A stretch of DNA of 42,729 bases from DAOPJM01 sp035399665. GTDB lineage: Bacteria > Bacillota > Clostridia > Christensenellales > CAG-138. Location: positions 1 to 42,729 of the forward strand of contig DAOPJM010000014.1 of the NCBI GenBank assembly GCA_035399665.1, in the 5' to 3' direction. Below are positions 31,857-40,485 of the stretch, piece by piece. The translations under genes and the position numbers were made by a program. Below the pieces are notes generated by a model, which saw only the letters and a program-made list of their open reading frames with translations, did not search any database and was not told where the DNA came from. Numbering within the stretch: position 1 is the first letter of the stretch; the number at the start of each line of letters is the position of its first letter.

Positions 31857-32566
31857 ATGAGCTTCAATGCTATCTGGAAGGCGCGTCCCTTGTAGGCGTC
31901 CACGACCTCCACTATGCTCTCCTCGGTCAAGTCAGCCGCCATGCCGGTGGCGTAATTGGATATAATGCCGATGGAAGCGTAGGCTATGCCTATCTCGGCG
32001 GCAAGCGGAGCTTCGGGAACTATCGTGAGACCCACAACCTGTGCGCCAAGCATCCTCAGCATACGCACCTCGGCGGAAGTCTCAAAGCGCGGACCATTCG
32101 CGCCCGCATAGATAACCCTGCCCGAATAGGGTACATCGTCGCGCACCATGAGCGCCTCAAGCTCGTCGTTCATGACGTCGTCGAACACGTTTTCCATGCC
32201 CGCGTGCTTTGTCACCCTGTGTTCGCGCAGGAAGCTGCTCTGCCTGCCCCTTGTAAAATCGATGAAATCGCACAGCAGGCAGGACGAGCCTATCTTGTGG
32301 CTGTAATCGCAGGTTCCGACGTTGGAAATGCTGATGATGTTCGTGACCCCGCACTCCTTCAGGGCGAAGATGTTGGCGCGGTAGTTCACGTCGCAGGCGT
32401 CCTTCCTGTCAAAAAAGCCGCTGCGGGTTAAAAAACAAAATTGCGTGCCGTCCAATGCACAGGCTTCCACAACATCCACGTCGCCGTAAGGCGTTTCAAT
32501 GTGCAAAATCTCGTAAGGCAGAGTCAAGGCTTCGATTGTGCTTCCGCCTATGATTGCATACTTCAT
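31841..32566 (-). CDS. MTAP/PNP-family nucleoside phosphorylase
   Basis: A 241-residue protein of the S-methyl-5'-thioadenosine/purine nucleoside phosphorylase family (MTAP type). Conserved pieces are ISISNVGT, NGPRFETSAEVRMLRMLGA, VVGLTIVPEAPLAAEIGIAYASIG and NYATGM. It cleaves MTA, inosine or a related nucleoside with phosphate; which base is used cannot be read reliably. The N-terminal phosphate loop is short (IIGGSTIEAL). SD GGAGG precedes the ATG. It is the first gene of the operon with DUF5131 and M20 genes. Confidence 0.88.
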   Translation of the reverse strand: MKYAIIGGSTIEALTLPYEILHIETPYGDVDVVEACALDGTQFCFLTRSGFFDRKDACDVNYRANIFALKECGVTNIISISNVGTCDYSHKIGSSCLLCDFIDFTRGRQSSFLREHRVTKHAGMENVFDDVMNDELEALMVRDDVPYSGRVIYAGANGPRFETSAEVRMLRMLGAQVVGLTIVPEAPLAAEIGIAYASIGIISNYATGMAADLTEESIVEVVDAYKGRAFQIALKLICAHK

Positions 32567-32691
32567 TATCCGACCTCCTTCATGTTTGCCAATAGCATAG
32601 CATAAAACGTAAAAAATGTGTATAGTGTCGAAAGATATATTTATTTGCTGCGTGAAGGGCGATTTGATGTTATCTATATTTTGTACAGGGC

Positions 32692-32720
32692 TTGAAATGG
32701 GCTTCGCTTTAGGCTATACT
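32692..32720 (+). promoter_or_regulatory. Promoter of the ACT-PFL-trk-aminotransferase operon
   Basis: TTGAAA (32692-32697), 17 nt, TATACT (32715-32720), with SD GGAGGG shortly downstream. This is the only strong promoter visible before the five genes that follow. Confidence 0.7.
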
Positions 32721-32753
32721 TAGTGCGTTATAATATGTTTGTGGAGGGAATAT

Positions 32754-33023
32754 ATGAAAGCCATTATAACCGTGAACGCACGCGACAACATAGGCAGCAT
32801 GGCTGCGCTAAGCTCCCTGCTTGCGGCCTGCAATGTCAATATACTCGATATTTCGCAGACCATTATGGGTGAGTACTTCGTGATGATCATGCTGGTGGAT
32901 TATTCCAGATGTCAGTTTGCCTTTGACGAGCTTCGAAATAAGCTCACAGAGCTTGGCTCTCAGCGTCAGATGAACATCCGCATACAGCGTGAGGACATTT
33001 TTGAAGCGATGTACCGCGTATAA
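32754..33023 (+). CDS. ACT domain protein (UPF0237)
   Basis: An 89-residue stand-alone ACT domain of the UPF0237 type: AIITVNARDNIGSMAALSSLL with the ligand-site loop, VNILDISQTIMGEYFVMIMLVD, and a second beta-alpha-beta. ACT domains bind amino acids or related small molecules. It is translated from ATG 32754 (SD GGAGGG); an upstream in-frame GTG sits in the SD. It lies 9 nt before the PFL gene, a pairing found across many Firmicutes. Confidence 0.92.
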   Translation: MKAIITVNARDNIGSMAALSSLLAACNVNILDISQTIMGEYFVMIMLVDYSRCQFAFDELRNKLTELGSQRQMNIRIQREDIFEAMYRV

Positions 33024-33032
33024 GGGGCAGCT

Positions 33033-34397
33033 ATGAGCATTATCAACACCTCGGACGTTCTTCAAACCGTCCAAATGATTGAGTCGCAGCATCTGGATAT
33101 CCGCACCATCACCATGGGCATATCCCTGCTCGACTGCGCGCACCCCGACATTAAGGTTCTGTGTGAGAACATCTATCGCAAGATCACCACCTACGCCAAG
33201 GACTTGGTAAAAACCGGCGAAGCGATAGAGCATGAGTACGGCGTTCCCGTCGTAAACAAGCGCATTTCCGTTACCCCCATCGCCCTTGTCGGCGGTTCGC
33301 ATGACAGCGACGAATACGTTCAGATTTGTCTTTCCCTCGACCGCGCCGCAAAGGAGGTCGGGGTCAATTTCTTGGGCGGTTACTCCGCACTTGTACACAA
33401 GGGCATGACCGTAGGCGACAGAAATCTTCTGTTGTCCATACCCGAGGCTCTTTCAGTCACCGAACGTGTCTGCTCCTCCGTCAACTTAGCCTCCACCAAG
33501 TCCGGCATCAACATGGACGCCGTGGCGCTCATGGGGCAGGTCATCAACCGCTCCGCCGAGCTTACGCGCTCAACGGGCGGTTCGGCCTGCTGCAAGCTTG
33601 TGGTGTTTGCCAACGCTGTTGAGGACAACCCCTTCATGGCGGGTGCGTTCCATGGCGTCGGTGAAGCCGAATGCGTAATCAACGTCGGCGTTTCGGGGCC
33701 CGGCGTCGTTGCCCATGCCCTAAAAAGCTATCCCGATGCAAGCTTTGACACAGTGGCCGAGGTCATTAAGCGCACAGCCTTCCGCATCACGCGAGTGGGT
33801 CAGCTTGTGGCGCAGGAGGCGAGCCGCAGGCTCAACGTTCCCTTTGGCATAGTCGATCTCTCACTTGCCCCCACCCCCGCTCAGGGCGACAGCGTTGCCG
33901 AGATACTTGAGCTTATGGGGCTTGAGCGCGTCGGTACCCACGGCACCACCGCGGCGCTTGCAATGCTCAACGACGCAGTCAAGAAGGGCGGCGTCATGGC
34001 GTCGGGACACGTTGGCGGGCTTTCAGGCGCGTTCATCCCTGTCAGTGAGGACGCGGGCATGATAGCGGCGGCCGAAGCGGGTACACTAACCATGGATAAG
34101 TTGGAGGCCATGACCTGCGTCTGTTCGGTCGGCCTTGACATGATAGCCATCCCGGGCGATACCACGGACGAGACCATCGCCGCCATTATAGCGGACGAAT
34201 GCGCCATAGGCGTCATCAACTGCAAGACCACCGCCGTGCGTATACTGCCTGTTCCGGGCGGCAAGGTCGGTGAGCGCGTCGATTACGGCGGACTCTTGGG
34301 CAGCGCCCCCATTATGGCCGTACACCCCGAATCGGCTTCGGCGTTCATCCGCCGCGGCGGCAGAATACCTGCTCCCATTCACAGCCTGAAGAATTAG
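33033..34397 (+). CDS. PFL family protein (UPF0210/DUF711)
   Basis: A 454-residue protein of UPF0210, related in fold to pyruvate formate-lyase and ribonucleotide reductase barrels. Typical segments: IRTITMGISLLDC near the N-terminus, FLGGYSALVHKGMT, GMVAMASGH-like GGVMASGHVGGLSGAFIPVSED, and IPVPGGKVGE-type LPVPGGKVGERVDYGGLLG near the C-terminus. The biochemical role is unknown. Together with the upstream ACT protein it forms a conserved two-gene unit. Confidence 0.92.
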   Translation: MSIINTSDVLQTVQMIESQHLDIRTITMGISLLDCAHPDIKVLCENIYRKITTYAKDLVKTGEAIEHEYGVPVVNKRISVTPIALVGGSHDSDEYVQICLSLDRAAKEVGVNFLGGYSALVHKGMTVGDRNLLLSIPEALSVTERVCSSVNLASTKSGINMDAVALMGQVINRSAELTRSTGGSACCKLVVFANAVEDNPFMAGAFHGVGEAECVINVGVSGPGVVAHALKSYPDASFDTVAEVIKRTAFRITRVGQLVAQEASRRLNVPFGIVDLSLAPTPAQGDSVAEILELMGLERVGTHGTTAALAMLNDAVKKGGVMASGHVGGLSGAFIPVSEDAGMIAAAEAGTLTMDKLEAMTCVCSVGLDMIAIPGDTTDETIAAIIADECAIGVINCKTTAVRILPVPGGKVGERVDYGGLLGSAPIMAVHPESASAFIRRGGRIPAPIHSLKN

Positions 34398-34405
34398 GAG
34401 ATTAT

Positions 34406-35770
34406 ATGAAAATCGTAATCGCCGGCAACGGCAAGGTCGGCTACGCGCTGGCAGAGCAGTTGTCTCGCGAAGAGCATGACGTTACGGTCATCGACAACAA
34501 CGAGGACGTGCTTGAACGCTCTGAGGAGCTTCTTGACGTTATGACCGTTTACGGCAACGGCGCATCCTTGGAAACTCAGACGCTTGCGAACGTTTCCGAA
34601 GCCGATCTTCTCATTGCCGCAACCTCCGCGGATGAAATCAATATACTTAGCTGCCTGCTTGCCCGTAAGCTCGGCTGCAAGCAGACCATCGCCAGAGTGC
34701 GCAACCCCGAATATGGTGCGCAGCTGCAGTTTCTAAAGGACGACCTCGGTCTTTCCATGACCTTCTCGCCCGATCGTTCCGCGGCTCACGCCATATTCCG
34801 CGTACTTCAATTCCCCTCGTTTCTAAAGCTTGACTCCTTTGCAAGAAGCCGTATAGAGCTTGTTGAGCTGTCCATCACGCCCGGCAGCGCGCTGGACGGA
34901 ATAGTCTTGGATCACCTATACGAGATTGCCAAGGTCAAGCTCTTGGTATGCTGTGTGGACCGTGCGGGTATCATCTCCATCCCTCGCGGCGGCTTTGTGC
35001 TCAAGAGCGGCGATAAAATCTCCGTCACTGCCGCAACCCGCGATTTGGCGAAGATGATACGCAACCTCGACATAAGCTCTCTCAAGATTAAGAACGTCAT
35101 GATCTGCGGCAGCTCGCCCGTAACCGAGTACCTTGCCGAGGAGCTTATTGAGAGCAGGGTCAACGTCAAGATAGTCGCGCACAACTTGGAGCGCTGCAAG
35201 CAAATATCAGAAAACATCCCGCAGGCCATAGTCATCTGCGGCGACTACAAGGACGAAAAGCTTATGCTCACCGAGGGCATTTCCAAGGTGGACGCTTATG
35301 TCGCGCTTACCGACTACGATGAGGACAACATCGTTCTTTCACTGTACGCGGGGCGCATGGGCGCTAAAAAGTCAGTAGCCTGTGTCGATCGCTCCGAGCT
35401 TATCCCCATCCTACAGGGTTGGAATACTTCAAGCATAGTCTCCCCCAAGCACATCACCGTCAACGAGGTGCTTCGCTTTGTGAGGGCCTTGGACAAGTCG
35501 GCGGGCGGTTCTATGATAACCATGCACAGCATCATGGACGGCAAGGCCGAGGCTCTGGAGTTTGAGGCGAGCGAAGGCACAAAGCACATGGACGTCCCGC
35601 TTGCCAAGCTTAGGCTCAAGCCCAACATACTGATATCCTGTATCACGCATGGCGGGGACGTCATCATCCCCAAGGAGAGCGACTGCATACGCAAGGGTGA
35701 CAGCGTGGTCGTCGTCACCAAGGCGGACAGCGTGCTTTCCGAGCTGAACGACATCTTCCTTGCGGAGTAA
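34406..35770 (+). CDS. trkA: Trk potassium uptake regulatory subunit TrkA
   Basis: A 454-residue TrkA with duplicated RCK units: a Rossmann domain at the N-terminus (IAGNGKVGYALAEQL, acidic end of strand 2 at VIDNNED), RCK_C, then a second Rossmann-like domain (VMICGSSPVTEYLAEEL) and RCK_C. It binds nucleotides and gates the TrkH channel from the cytoplasm. It is 8 nt after the PFL gene and 3 nt before trkH. Confidence 0.96.
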   Translation: MKIVIAGNGKVGYALAEQLSREEHDVTVIDNNEDVLERSEELLDVMTVYGNGASLETQTLANVSEADLLIAATSADEINILSCLLARKLGCKQTIARVRNPEYGAQLQFLKDDLGLSMTFSPDRSAAHAIFRVLQFPSFLKLDSFARSRIELVELSITPGSALDGIVLDHLYEIAKVKLLVCCVDRAGIISIPRGGFVLKSGDKISVTAATRDLAKMIRNLDISSLKIKNVMICGSSPVTEYLAEELIESRVNVKIVAHNLERCKQISENIPQAIVICGDYKDEKLMLTEGISKVDAYVALTDYDEDNIVLSLYAGRMGAKKSVACVDRSELIPILQGWNTSSIVSPKHITVNEVLRFVRALDKSAGGSMITMHSIMDGKAEALEFEASEGTKHMDVPLAKLRLKPNILISCITHGGDVIIPKESDCIRKGDSVVVVTKADSVLSELNDIFLAE

Positions 35771-35773
35771 ACG

Positions 35774-37228
35774 ATGAACATCCGCGCAATAGTATTCTAC
35801 ATAGGCTACATATTAAGGCTTGAGGCGCTGATGCTCCTGCCGTCCATCGGCATAGCCCTGTATCGGCATGAGATGTCCTGCGTCGTAGCGTTCCTTATCG
35901 CCTTTGCCGTACTCATGATTGTAGGTCAGGGCATGGTGATGCTCAAGCCCAATGACAGGAGCATAAGAGCCAAGGAGGGCTTCGTCATTGTCGCTTTGGG
36001 CTGGATATTCATGTCCGTGTTCGGCTGCCTCCCGTTTATCCTGTCCGGTTACATCCCGAACTTCGTTGACGCGCTCTTTGAGACCACCTCGGGCTTTACC
36101 ACGACGGGAGCCACTATACTCACCGATGTTGAGGTTCTCCCCCGCTCCCTGCTGTACTGGCGCAGCTTCACGCACTGGGTCGGCGGCATGGGCGTACTCG
36201 TATTCATGCTCGCGATAGTACCTTCAAGCAAGGGTTCCGGTGACAGTCTGCACATTCTTCACGCGGAAAGCCCCGGCCCCGTGGTCGGCAAGCTCGTCCC
36301 CAAGATGCGCTTTACCGCAAGGATACTGTACGCGATATACATTGTGCTGACCGTGATTGAAATCATTCTCCTTGTCGCCGGCGGTATGCCCTTCTTCGAC
36401 AGCCTCATTCATGCCTTCGGAACGGCGGGTACGGGCGGATTCTCCAACATGAACCTTTCCGTCGCCGCCTATAACAACGTATACTTTGAGATAGTTATCG
36501 GAGTGTTCATGGCGCTGTTCGGCGTCAACTTCACCATATATCACTGCGCGCTCGTGGGCGATTTCAAATCGGTGTTCAGGAATGAGGAGCTTAGACTGTA
36601 TTTTCTCATACTCGTCTGCGCCATCCTTGCCATCACCATCAATATACTGCCCCTGTACGGCAACAGCTTCTTCACCTCGCTTAGATACAGCTTCTTCCAA
36701 GTCTCGTCCATCATGACGACCACGGGCTTCTCCACCGCCGACTTCTCCGAATGGCCTGAGTTCTCACGGCTGCTGCTCATCGCGCTGATGATAATCGGAG
36801 CCTGCGCCGGCTCAACCGGCGGCGGAATCAAGGTGTCCCGCCTACTCATACTCGGTAAATCCGCCATGCACACCCTAAGGAAGCTGTCGCACCCACAAAG
36901 CGTTTCCGTCCTTCGAATTGACGGGCGCAAGATTGGGGACAATGTGCTGAGCAGCGTCAACGGCTTTTTGGTAATCTACCTTGGAATATGCGCGGCTTCC
37001 ATAGTCATCGTATCGCTTGACAACCTCGATACCGCGACAACCATTTCGGCAGTGTTCGCCTGCCTGAACAACATAGGGCCCGGTCTGAACGTCGTAGGGC
37101 CATTGGGCAACTACAACGTCTTCAGCGGCTTGAGCAAGGTCGTTCTCATCTTCGATATGCTCCTTGGAAGGCTTGAAATCTTCCCCATCGTCATGCTTTT
37201 CTCGCCCATGACTTGGAGGCGTCTGTGA
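35774..37228 (+). CDS. trkH: Trk potassium transporter channel subunit TrkH
   Basis: A 484-residue membrane protein with four P-loop repeats of the K+ transporter family: TTSGFTTTGAT, FGTAGTGGFS, MTTTGFSTADF and CLNNIGPGLN are the four selectivity-filter regions, and the GGIKVSR segment follows. With TrkA it takes up K+. Its TGA overlaps the aminotransferase GTG start (GTGA). Confidence 0.97.
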   Translation: MNIRAIVFYIGYILRLEALMLLPSIGIALYRHEMSCVVAFLIAFAVLMIVGQGMVMLKPNDRSIRAKEGFVIVALGWIFMSVFGCLPFILSGYIPNFVDALFETTSGFTTTGATILTDVEVLPRSLLYWRSFTHWVGGMGVLVFMLAIVPSSKGSGDSLHILHAESPGPVVGKLVPKMRFTARILYAIYIVLTVIEIILLVAGGMPFFDSLIHAFGTAGTGGFSNMNLSVAAYNNVYFEIVIGVFMALFGVNFTIYHCALVGDFKSVFRNEELRLYFLILVCAILAITINILPLYGNSFFTSLRYSFFQVSSIMTTTGFSTADFSEWPEFSRLLLIALMIIGACAGSTGGGIKVSRLLILGKSAMHTLRKLSHPQSVSVLRIDGRKIGDNVLSSVNGFLVIYLGICAASIVIVSLDNLDTATTISAVFACLNNIGPGLNVVGPLGNYNVFSGLSKVVLIFDMLLGRLEIFPIVMLFSPMTWRRL

Positions 37229-38361
37229 TAGCCGGACGCACAAACAACATTGGAGCGTCCCCCGCCATGGATATAATGGACCGGATTCGCGTCCTCACCT
37301 CCACCGGCAGCGACATAATCAACCTGTCGGGCGGAGAACCCGATTTCAACGCGCCCGAACCCGTTCGTGCTGCGCTTGTTGCGGCGTTGAACGCGGGCCG
37401 AACGCACTACGCTCCTGCGCGTGGGCTTACTCCCCTAAGGCGTGCCATAGCCGATAAGCTCAACAGCAAGAATTGCATTGACTGCGATGAGGGCAACATA
37501 CTCGTTACCCCCGGAGCCAAGTACGCCATCTTTGAAGCAGTAATGACGCTCATAAACGAGGGCGATGAGGTTCTTATCTTGGAGCCGGCATGGGTCAGCT
37601 ACTCCGCCATGGTAAGGATGGCGGGCGGCGTACCCGTCCCTGTTCGCCTTGATTATGAGCAAAACTACGCCATAACGAAGGAAGCCCTGCTGTCCTTCGT
37701 CACCGAGAAAACCAAGCTTATCATCATAAACACCCCCTGCAACCCTACGGGCAGGGTTCTGAATGCGGACGAAGCGGAGGCTGTACGCGATGTCGTGCTG
37801 TCCCGTGGTCTGTATGTAATCGCCGACGAGGTGTACGAAAAGCTCATATACGACGGCAGAAAGCATATAAGCCTTGCCTCATATGGGGACGTCGCGGACA
37901 GGGTTGTGACCGTAAACGGCTTTTCTAAATTCGCCGCTATGACAGGCTTTCGCGTCGGCTGGCTCTGCGCCTCGGATGAGATAGTTTCCTCATGCTTCAA
38001 GCTGCATCAGCACAGCGTCACCTGTCTCCCCGAATTCGTGCAGGAGGCGGCGCTTGCCGCCCTTGACTGCAAGGACGAGGTCAACGCCATGTACGCGGCC
38101 TACGAACGCCGCCGCCAAATGTTCTGCCTTGAGCTTGCTCCGCTTAACCCCATGCTTCCCGAGGGCGCGTTCTATCTTTGGCTGAAATTCAAAGGTCAGG
38201 ACGGCTCAAGGCTGTGCGGGAGACTGCTTGACGCGGGCGTCGGCGCGGTTCCCGGCTCCGCCTTCGGCGCGTCTTGTACCGACTGCGTTAGACTGTGTTT
38301 TGCAAAGGATGAGGGGCTGCTTTCCATTGCGGCAAAACGGATTCTGACAGTCTTAAGATAA
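37225..38361 (+). CDS. Class I aminotransferase (aspartate aminotransferase-like)
   Basis: A 378-residue PLP enzyme of fold type I. PLP-binding and substrate residues visible: NPTG with Asn173, DEVYE with Asp201 and Tyr204, and SKFAAMTGFRVGW with PLP lysine Lys235; the C-terminal Arg is in VRLCFA. N-terminal LSGGEPDFNAP is the subgroup I-gamma signature. Probably aspartate or aromatic aminotransferase. I chose GTG 37225, which has GGAGG 5 nt upstream and overlaps trkH by four bases, over TTG 37213. Confidence 0.93.
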   Translation: MIAGRTNNIGASPAMDIMDRIRVLTSTGSDIINLSGGEPDFNAPEPVRAALVAALNAGRTHYAPARGLTPLRRAIADKLNSKNCIDCDEGNILVTPGAKYAIFEAVMTLINEGDEVLILEPAWVSYSAMVRMAGGVPVPVRLDYEQNYAITKEALLSFVTEKTKLIIINTPCNPTGRVLNADEAEAVRDVVLSRGLYVIADEVYEKLIYDGRKHISLASYGDVADRVVTVNGFSKFAAMTGFRVGWLCASDEIVSSCFKLHQHSVTCLPEFVQEAALAALDCKDEVNAMYAAYERRRQMFCLELAPLNPMLPEGAFYLWLKFKGQDGSRLCGRLLDAGVGAVPGSAFGASCTDCVRLCFAKDEGLLSIAAKRILTVLR

Positions 38362-38385
38362 AAGTTTTATTCTTGTTTATTTACT

Positions 38386-38414
38386 GCGGGACCTTTATGC
38401 CCCGCTTTTGTTTT
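38386..38414 (+). terminator. Terminator after the aminotransferase gene
   Basis: GCGGG (38386-38390) pairs with CCCGC (38401-38405) around a 10-nt loop, followed by TTTTGTTTT. The stem is short but GC-rich and the U-tract is good. Confidence 0.7.
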
Positions 38415-38424
38415 GCTCCAAAAA

Positions 38425-38454
38425 TGCATATTGCGGCGTAAAGGGCAGATACTA
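38425..38454 (+). promoter_or_regulatory. Sigma-G-type promoter of spoVT
   Basis: TGCATA (38425-38430), exactly 17 nt, GATACTA (38448-38454). This matches the Bacillus forespore sigma-G consensus TGHATA-N17/18-CATACTA at all six -35 positions and six of seven -10 positions. spoVT is a known sigma-G gene in Bacillus, which supports the reading. Confidence 0.72.
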
Positions 38455-38490
38455 TCGAGGTAAATATGTAAAGGTATCGGAGGATGTTCA

Positions 38491-39039
38491 ATGAAAGCAA
38501 CGGGCATAGTGCGCAGGATCGACGAGCTTGGCAGGATAGTCATACCTAAGGAGATGCGCAGAACGCTCAGAATTCGAGAATGCGACCCGCTGGAGCTGTT
38601 CACCATGGACGACGGAAGCATAGTCTTGCGCAAGTACTCGCCCGTAACGCAGCTGGGCAGCTTCGCCGATGAATACGCACAGGCGCTGTACGGCTGCTTC
38701 GGCTGCAACGCCTTCATTTGCGACGTCGAGACCATAGCAGCCGCGGCAGGTCCGCAAAAGCGGCTGCTTCAAGGCAAGGCTATATCCGCTTCGCTCATAA
38801 AGCTCCTGGAGAACAAGCGCGTCGCAAAAGCAAGCGACGGAGTGCGCATAGAGCTTACCTCTTTGCGTGACCCCGCCGAAGTATTTTCACAATACCTTAT
38901 AGCACCCATCATCGCGGGCGGCGATGTAATGGGCGGCGTCGCTCTGTGTTCGCAGCAGAGCCTTCCAAAGTTTGACATAGCCCACGAGCAGGCGCTAAAA
39001 ACCGCAGCTCTATACTTTGGAAAGATGCTGGAATCATAA
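38491..39039 (+). CDS. spoVT: Stage V sporulation protein T (SpoVT)
   Basis: A 182-residue protein that closely follows SpoVT: an N-terminal AbrB-type swapped-hairpin DNA-binding domain (ATGIVRRIDELGRIVIPKEM, then RRTLRIRE and VLRKYSP, 1-50) and a C-terminal GAF-like domain (about 55-180, with LIAPIIAGGDVMGGVALCS). SpoVT tunes sigma-G-dependent gene expression in the forespore. SD GGAGG is about 7 nt before the ATG. A sigma-G promoter stands 36 nt upstream. It converges on the MFS gene. Confidence 0.96.
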   Translation: MKATGIVRRIDELGRIVIPKEMRRTLRIRECDPLELFTMDDGSIVLRKYSPVTQLGSFADEYAQALYGCFGCNAFICDVETIAAAAGPQKRLLQGKAISASLIKLLENKRVAKASDGVRIELTSLRDPAEVFSQYLIAPIIAGGDVMGGVALCSQQSLPKFDIAHEQALKTAALYFGKMLES

Positions 39040-39113
39040 GCTCCCCTCCCATTTCATCCGAACTCCCATATCGGTTTCTCAACAAACCAATCCTTTTGTC
39101 AAACTGCCTTATG

Positions 39114-40379
39114 CTAAGCGTCCGTCGCACCCTCCGCAGCGGGCGTTTCCGTGTTCTTCTCGGGAGCTTCATAAATGGTCTTAACTACCTTTCGGTTTCT
39201 CCAGATTATGAGCCAGCACGCTGTCATGGCAAGACCGCCGCATATCGTCACGCAAAGACGATAGTCAAGCACCTCACCCATCGCGCCCACCAAAAGGGCG
39301 AACACGCTGCAAGCCGCGGTCATAAGCATTCCGTCAAAAGCGTTTATCCTCGCTCTCAGACTTTCCGGAATATATCGCTGTACGGCGGCACTGCGAAGGA
39401 TCGCGCTGTTGCTGCCTAAGAACCCGCAAAGCGCCCTGTTGACGAGCATCAGCGGATATGGCAGCCACAATAGGCACATATCCATTGACTCATACATCTG
39501 ATAGACGAAGAACACAAAACCAAATTTCCTCTTGTTGGGTATTCTCACCCTGTACTGTACCGCGCTTCCTATGGTTCTCCCCGCGAACTCGGCGACCGAG
39601 AACAGGGAGTACATCGCGGCGGTCATTCCCGGCATGGTGCGGAAGAACGCCACAAGTATGGGCGAGTACCCGCTGCCAAGCCCATTCGTTACCGCCATAT
39701 ACTCGTATATGCTGAGCATCCCGCGCTCCTTCTTCAGATATACCGCCGCTTCCTTAATATCGTTCGCCCACAGCTTCAGCGTATAGCGTTCGGCTTTCTT
39801 TGTGTTAACGTCTACCTTGAGGAAGCTTTCCGTGAACGCGGCGAGCAGGGACAAACCTCCCTGCGCTATAAGCAGCCACGAGACCCCTAAGGTATCGAGC
39901 AGCACCGCCGCAAGCGGCATCATTATCACCTTCAGTATGGGGTACAGCATGGAGGATACCGAATACCCCTTCTCCTCCATCCCTTTGGGTAAAAGCCCCG
40001 GATAGATACTGCTGTATGCAAGCTGATCCACCGAACCCAAGCAGGCCAGAAGCAGCGACACGCCAAGATAGCCGACGTATGAGAAATCCATGAACATCAG
40101 CCATAGTCCCATGCCCGCGTAGATTACGCCGTTGCATATGTCGCCTCCGACAAGGAAGGCCTTACGCGGCAGTCTGTCCATCCACGGCGCGACTATTATG
40201 GGCAGAAGCACATAGGGTATAAGCTCAATGGCCACGATGAGCGCGGAGGCAAGCGTGCTTCCCGTCTCGTCGAATACCAAAAAGGATAACGCGAATCCTC
40301 CCGCTATCGCGCCCGCCGATCCCATAACCGTAGCAAGCGTTACGAGGCAGAAATTCTTCGTCCAAAGCGTTTGTTTCAT
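39114..40379 (-). CDS. MFS transporter
   Basis: A 421-residue protein with about twelve membrane segments and the MFS loop motif PWMDRLPRKAFLVGGDI between helices 2 and 3. It resembles the enterobactin-exporter or macrolide-efflux-like MFS_3 group. The substrate is unknown. I chose ATG 40379 (SD AGAGGTG, 5-nt spacing) over an upstream ATG 15 codons earlier. It lies downstream of an XRE-TPR regulator on the same strand, separated by a terminator-like hairpin. Confidence 0.9.
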   Translation of the reverse strand: MKQTLWTKNFCLVTLATVMGSAGAIAGGFALSFLVFDETGSTLASALIVAIELIPYVLLPIIVAPWMDRLPRKAFLVGGDICNGVIYAGMGLWLMFMDFSYVGYLGVSLLLACLGSVDQLAYSSIYPGLLPKGMEEKGYSVSSMLYPILKVIMMPLAAVLLDTLGVSWLLIAQGGLSLLAAFTESFLKVDVNTKKAERYTLKLWANDIKEAAVYLKKERGMLSIYEYMAVTNGLGSGYSPILVAFFRTMPGMTAAMYSLFSVAEFAGRTIGSAVQYRVRIPNKRKFGFVFFVYQMYESMDMCLLWLPYPLMLVNRALCGFLGSNSAILRSAAVQRYIPESLRARINAFDGMLMTAACSVFALLVGAMGEVLDYRLCVTICGGLAMTACWLIIWRNRKVVKTIYEAPEKNTETPAAEGATDA

Positions 40380-40424
40380 GTCATCACCTCTCATGAGCAA
40401 TATGGTAACACGAAGCTTAAGCAA

Positions 40425-40468
40425 TTAAAAGACGGTATGTTGGGGAAATATCCCTCAAATGATACCGT
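40425..40468 (-). terminator. Terminator-like hairpin after the XRE-TPR regulator
   Basis: On the minus strand a long imperfect stem (outer arms ACGGTAT and ATACCGT, inner arms TTGAGGGA and TCCCCAA, loop TATT; 40432-40468) is followed by CTTTTAATT. It fits a rho-independent terminator; it could also attenuate read-through into the MFS gene. Confidence 0.7.
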
Positions 40469-40485
40469 GTAAATACCGCTAAAAA

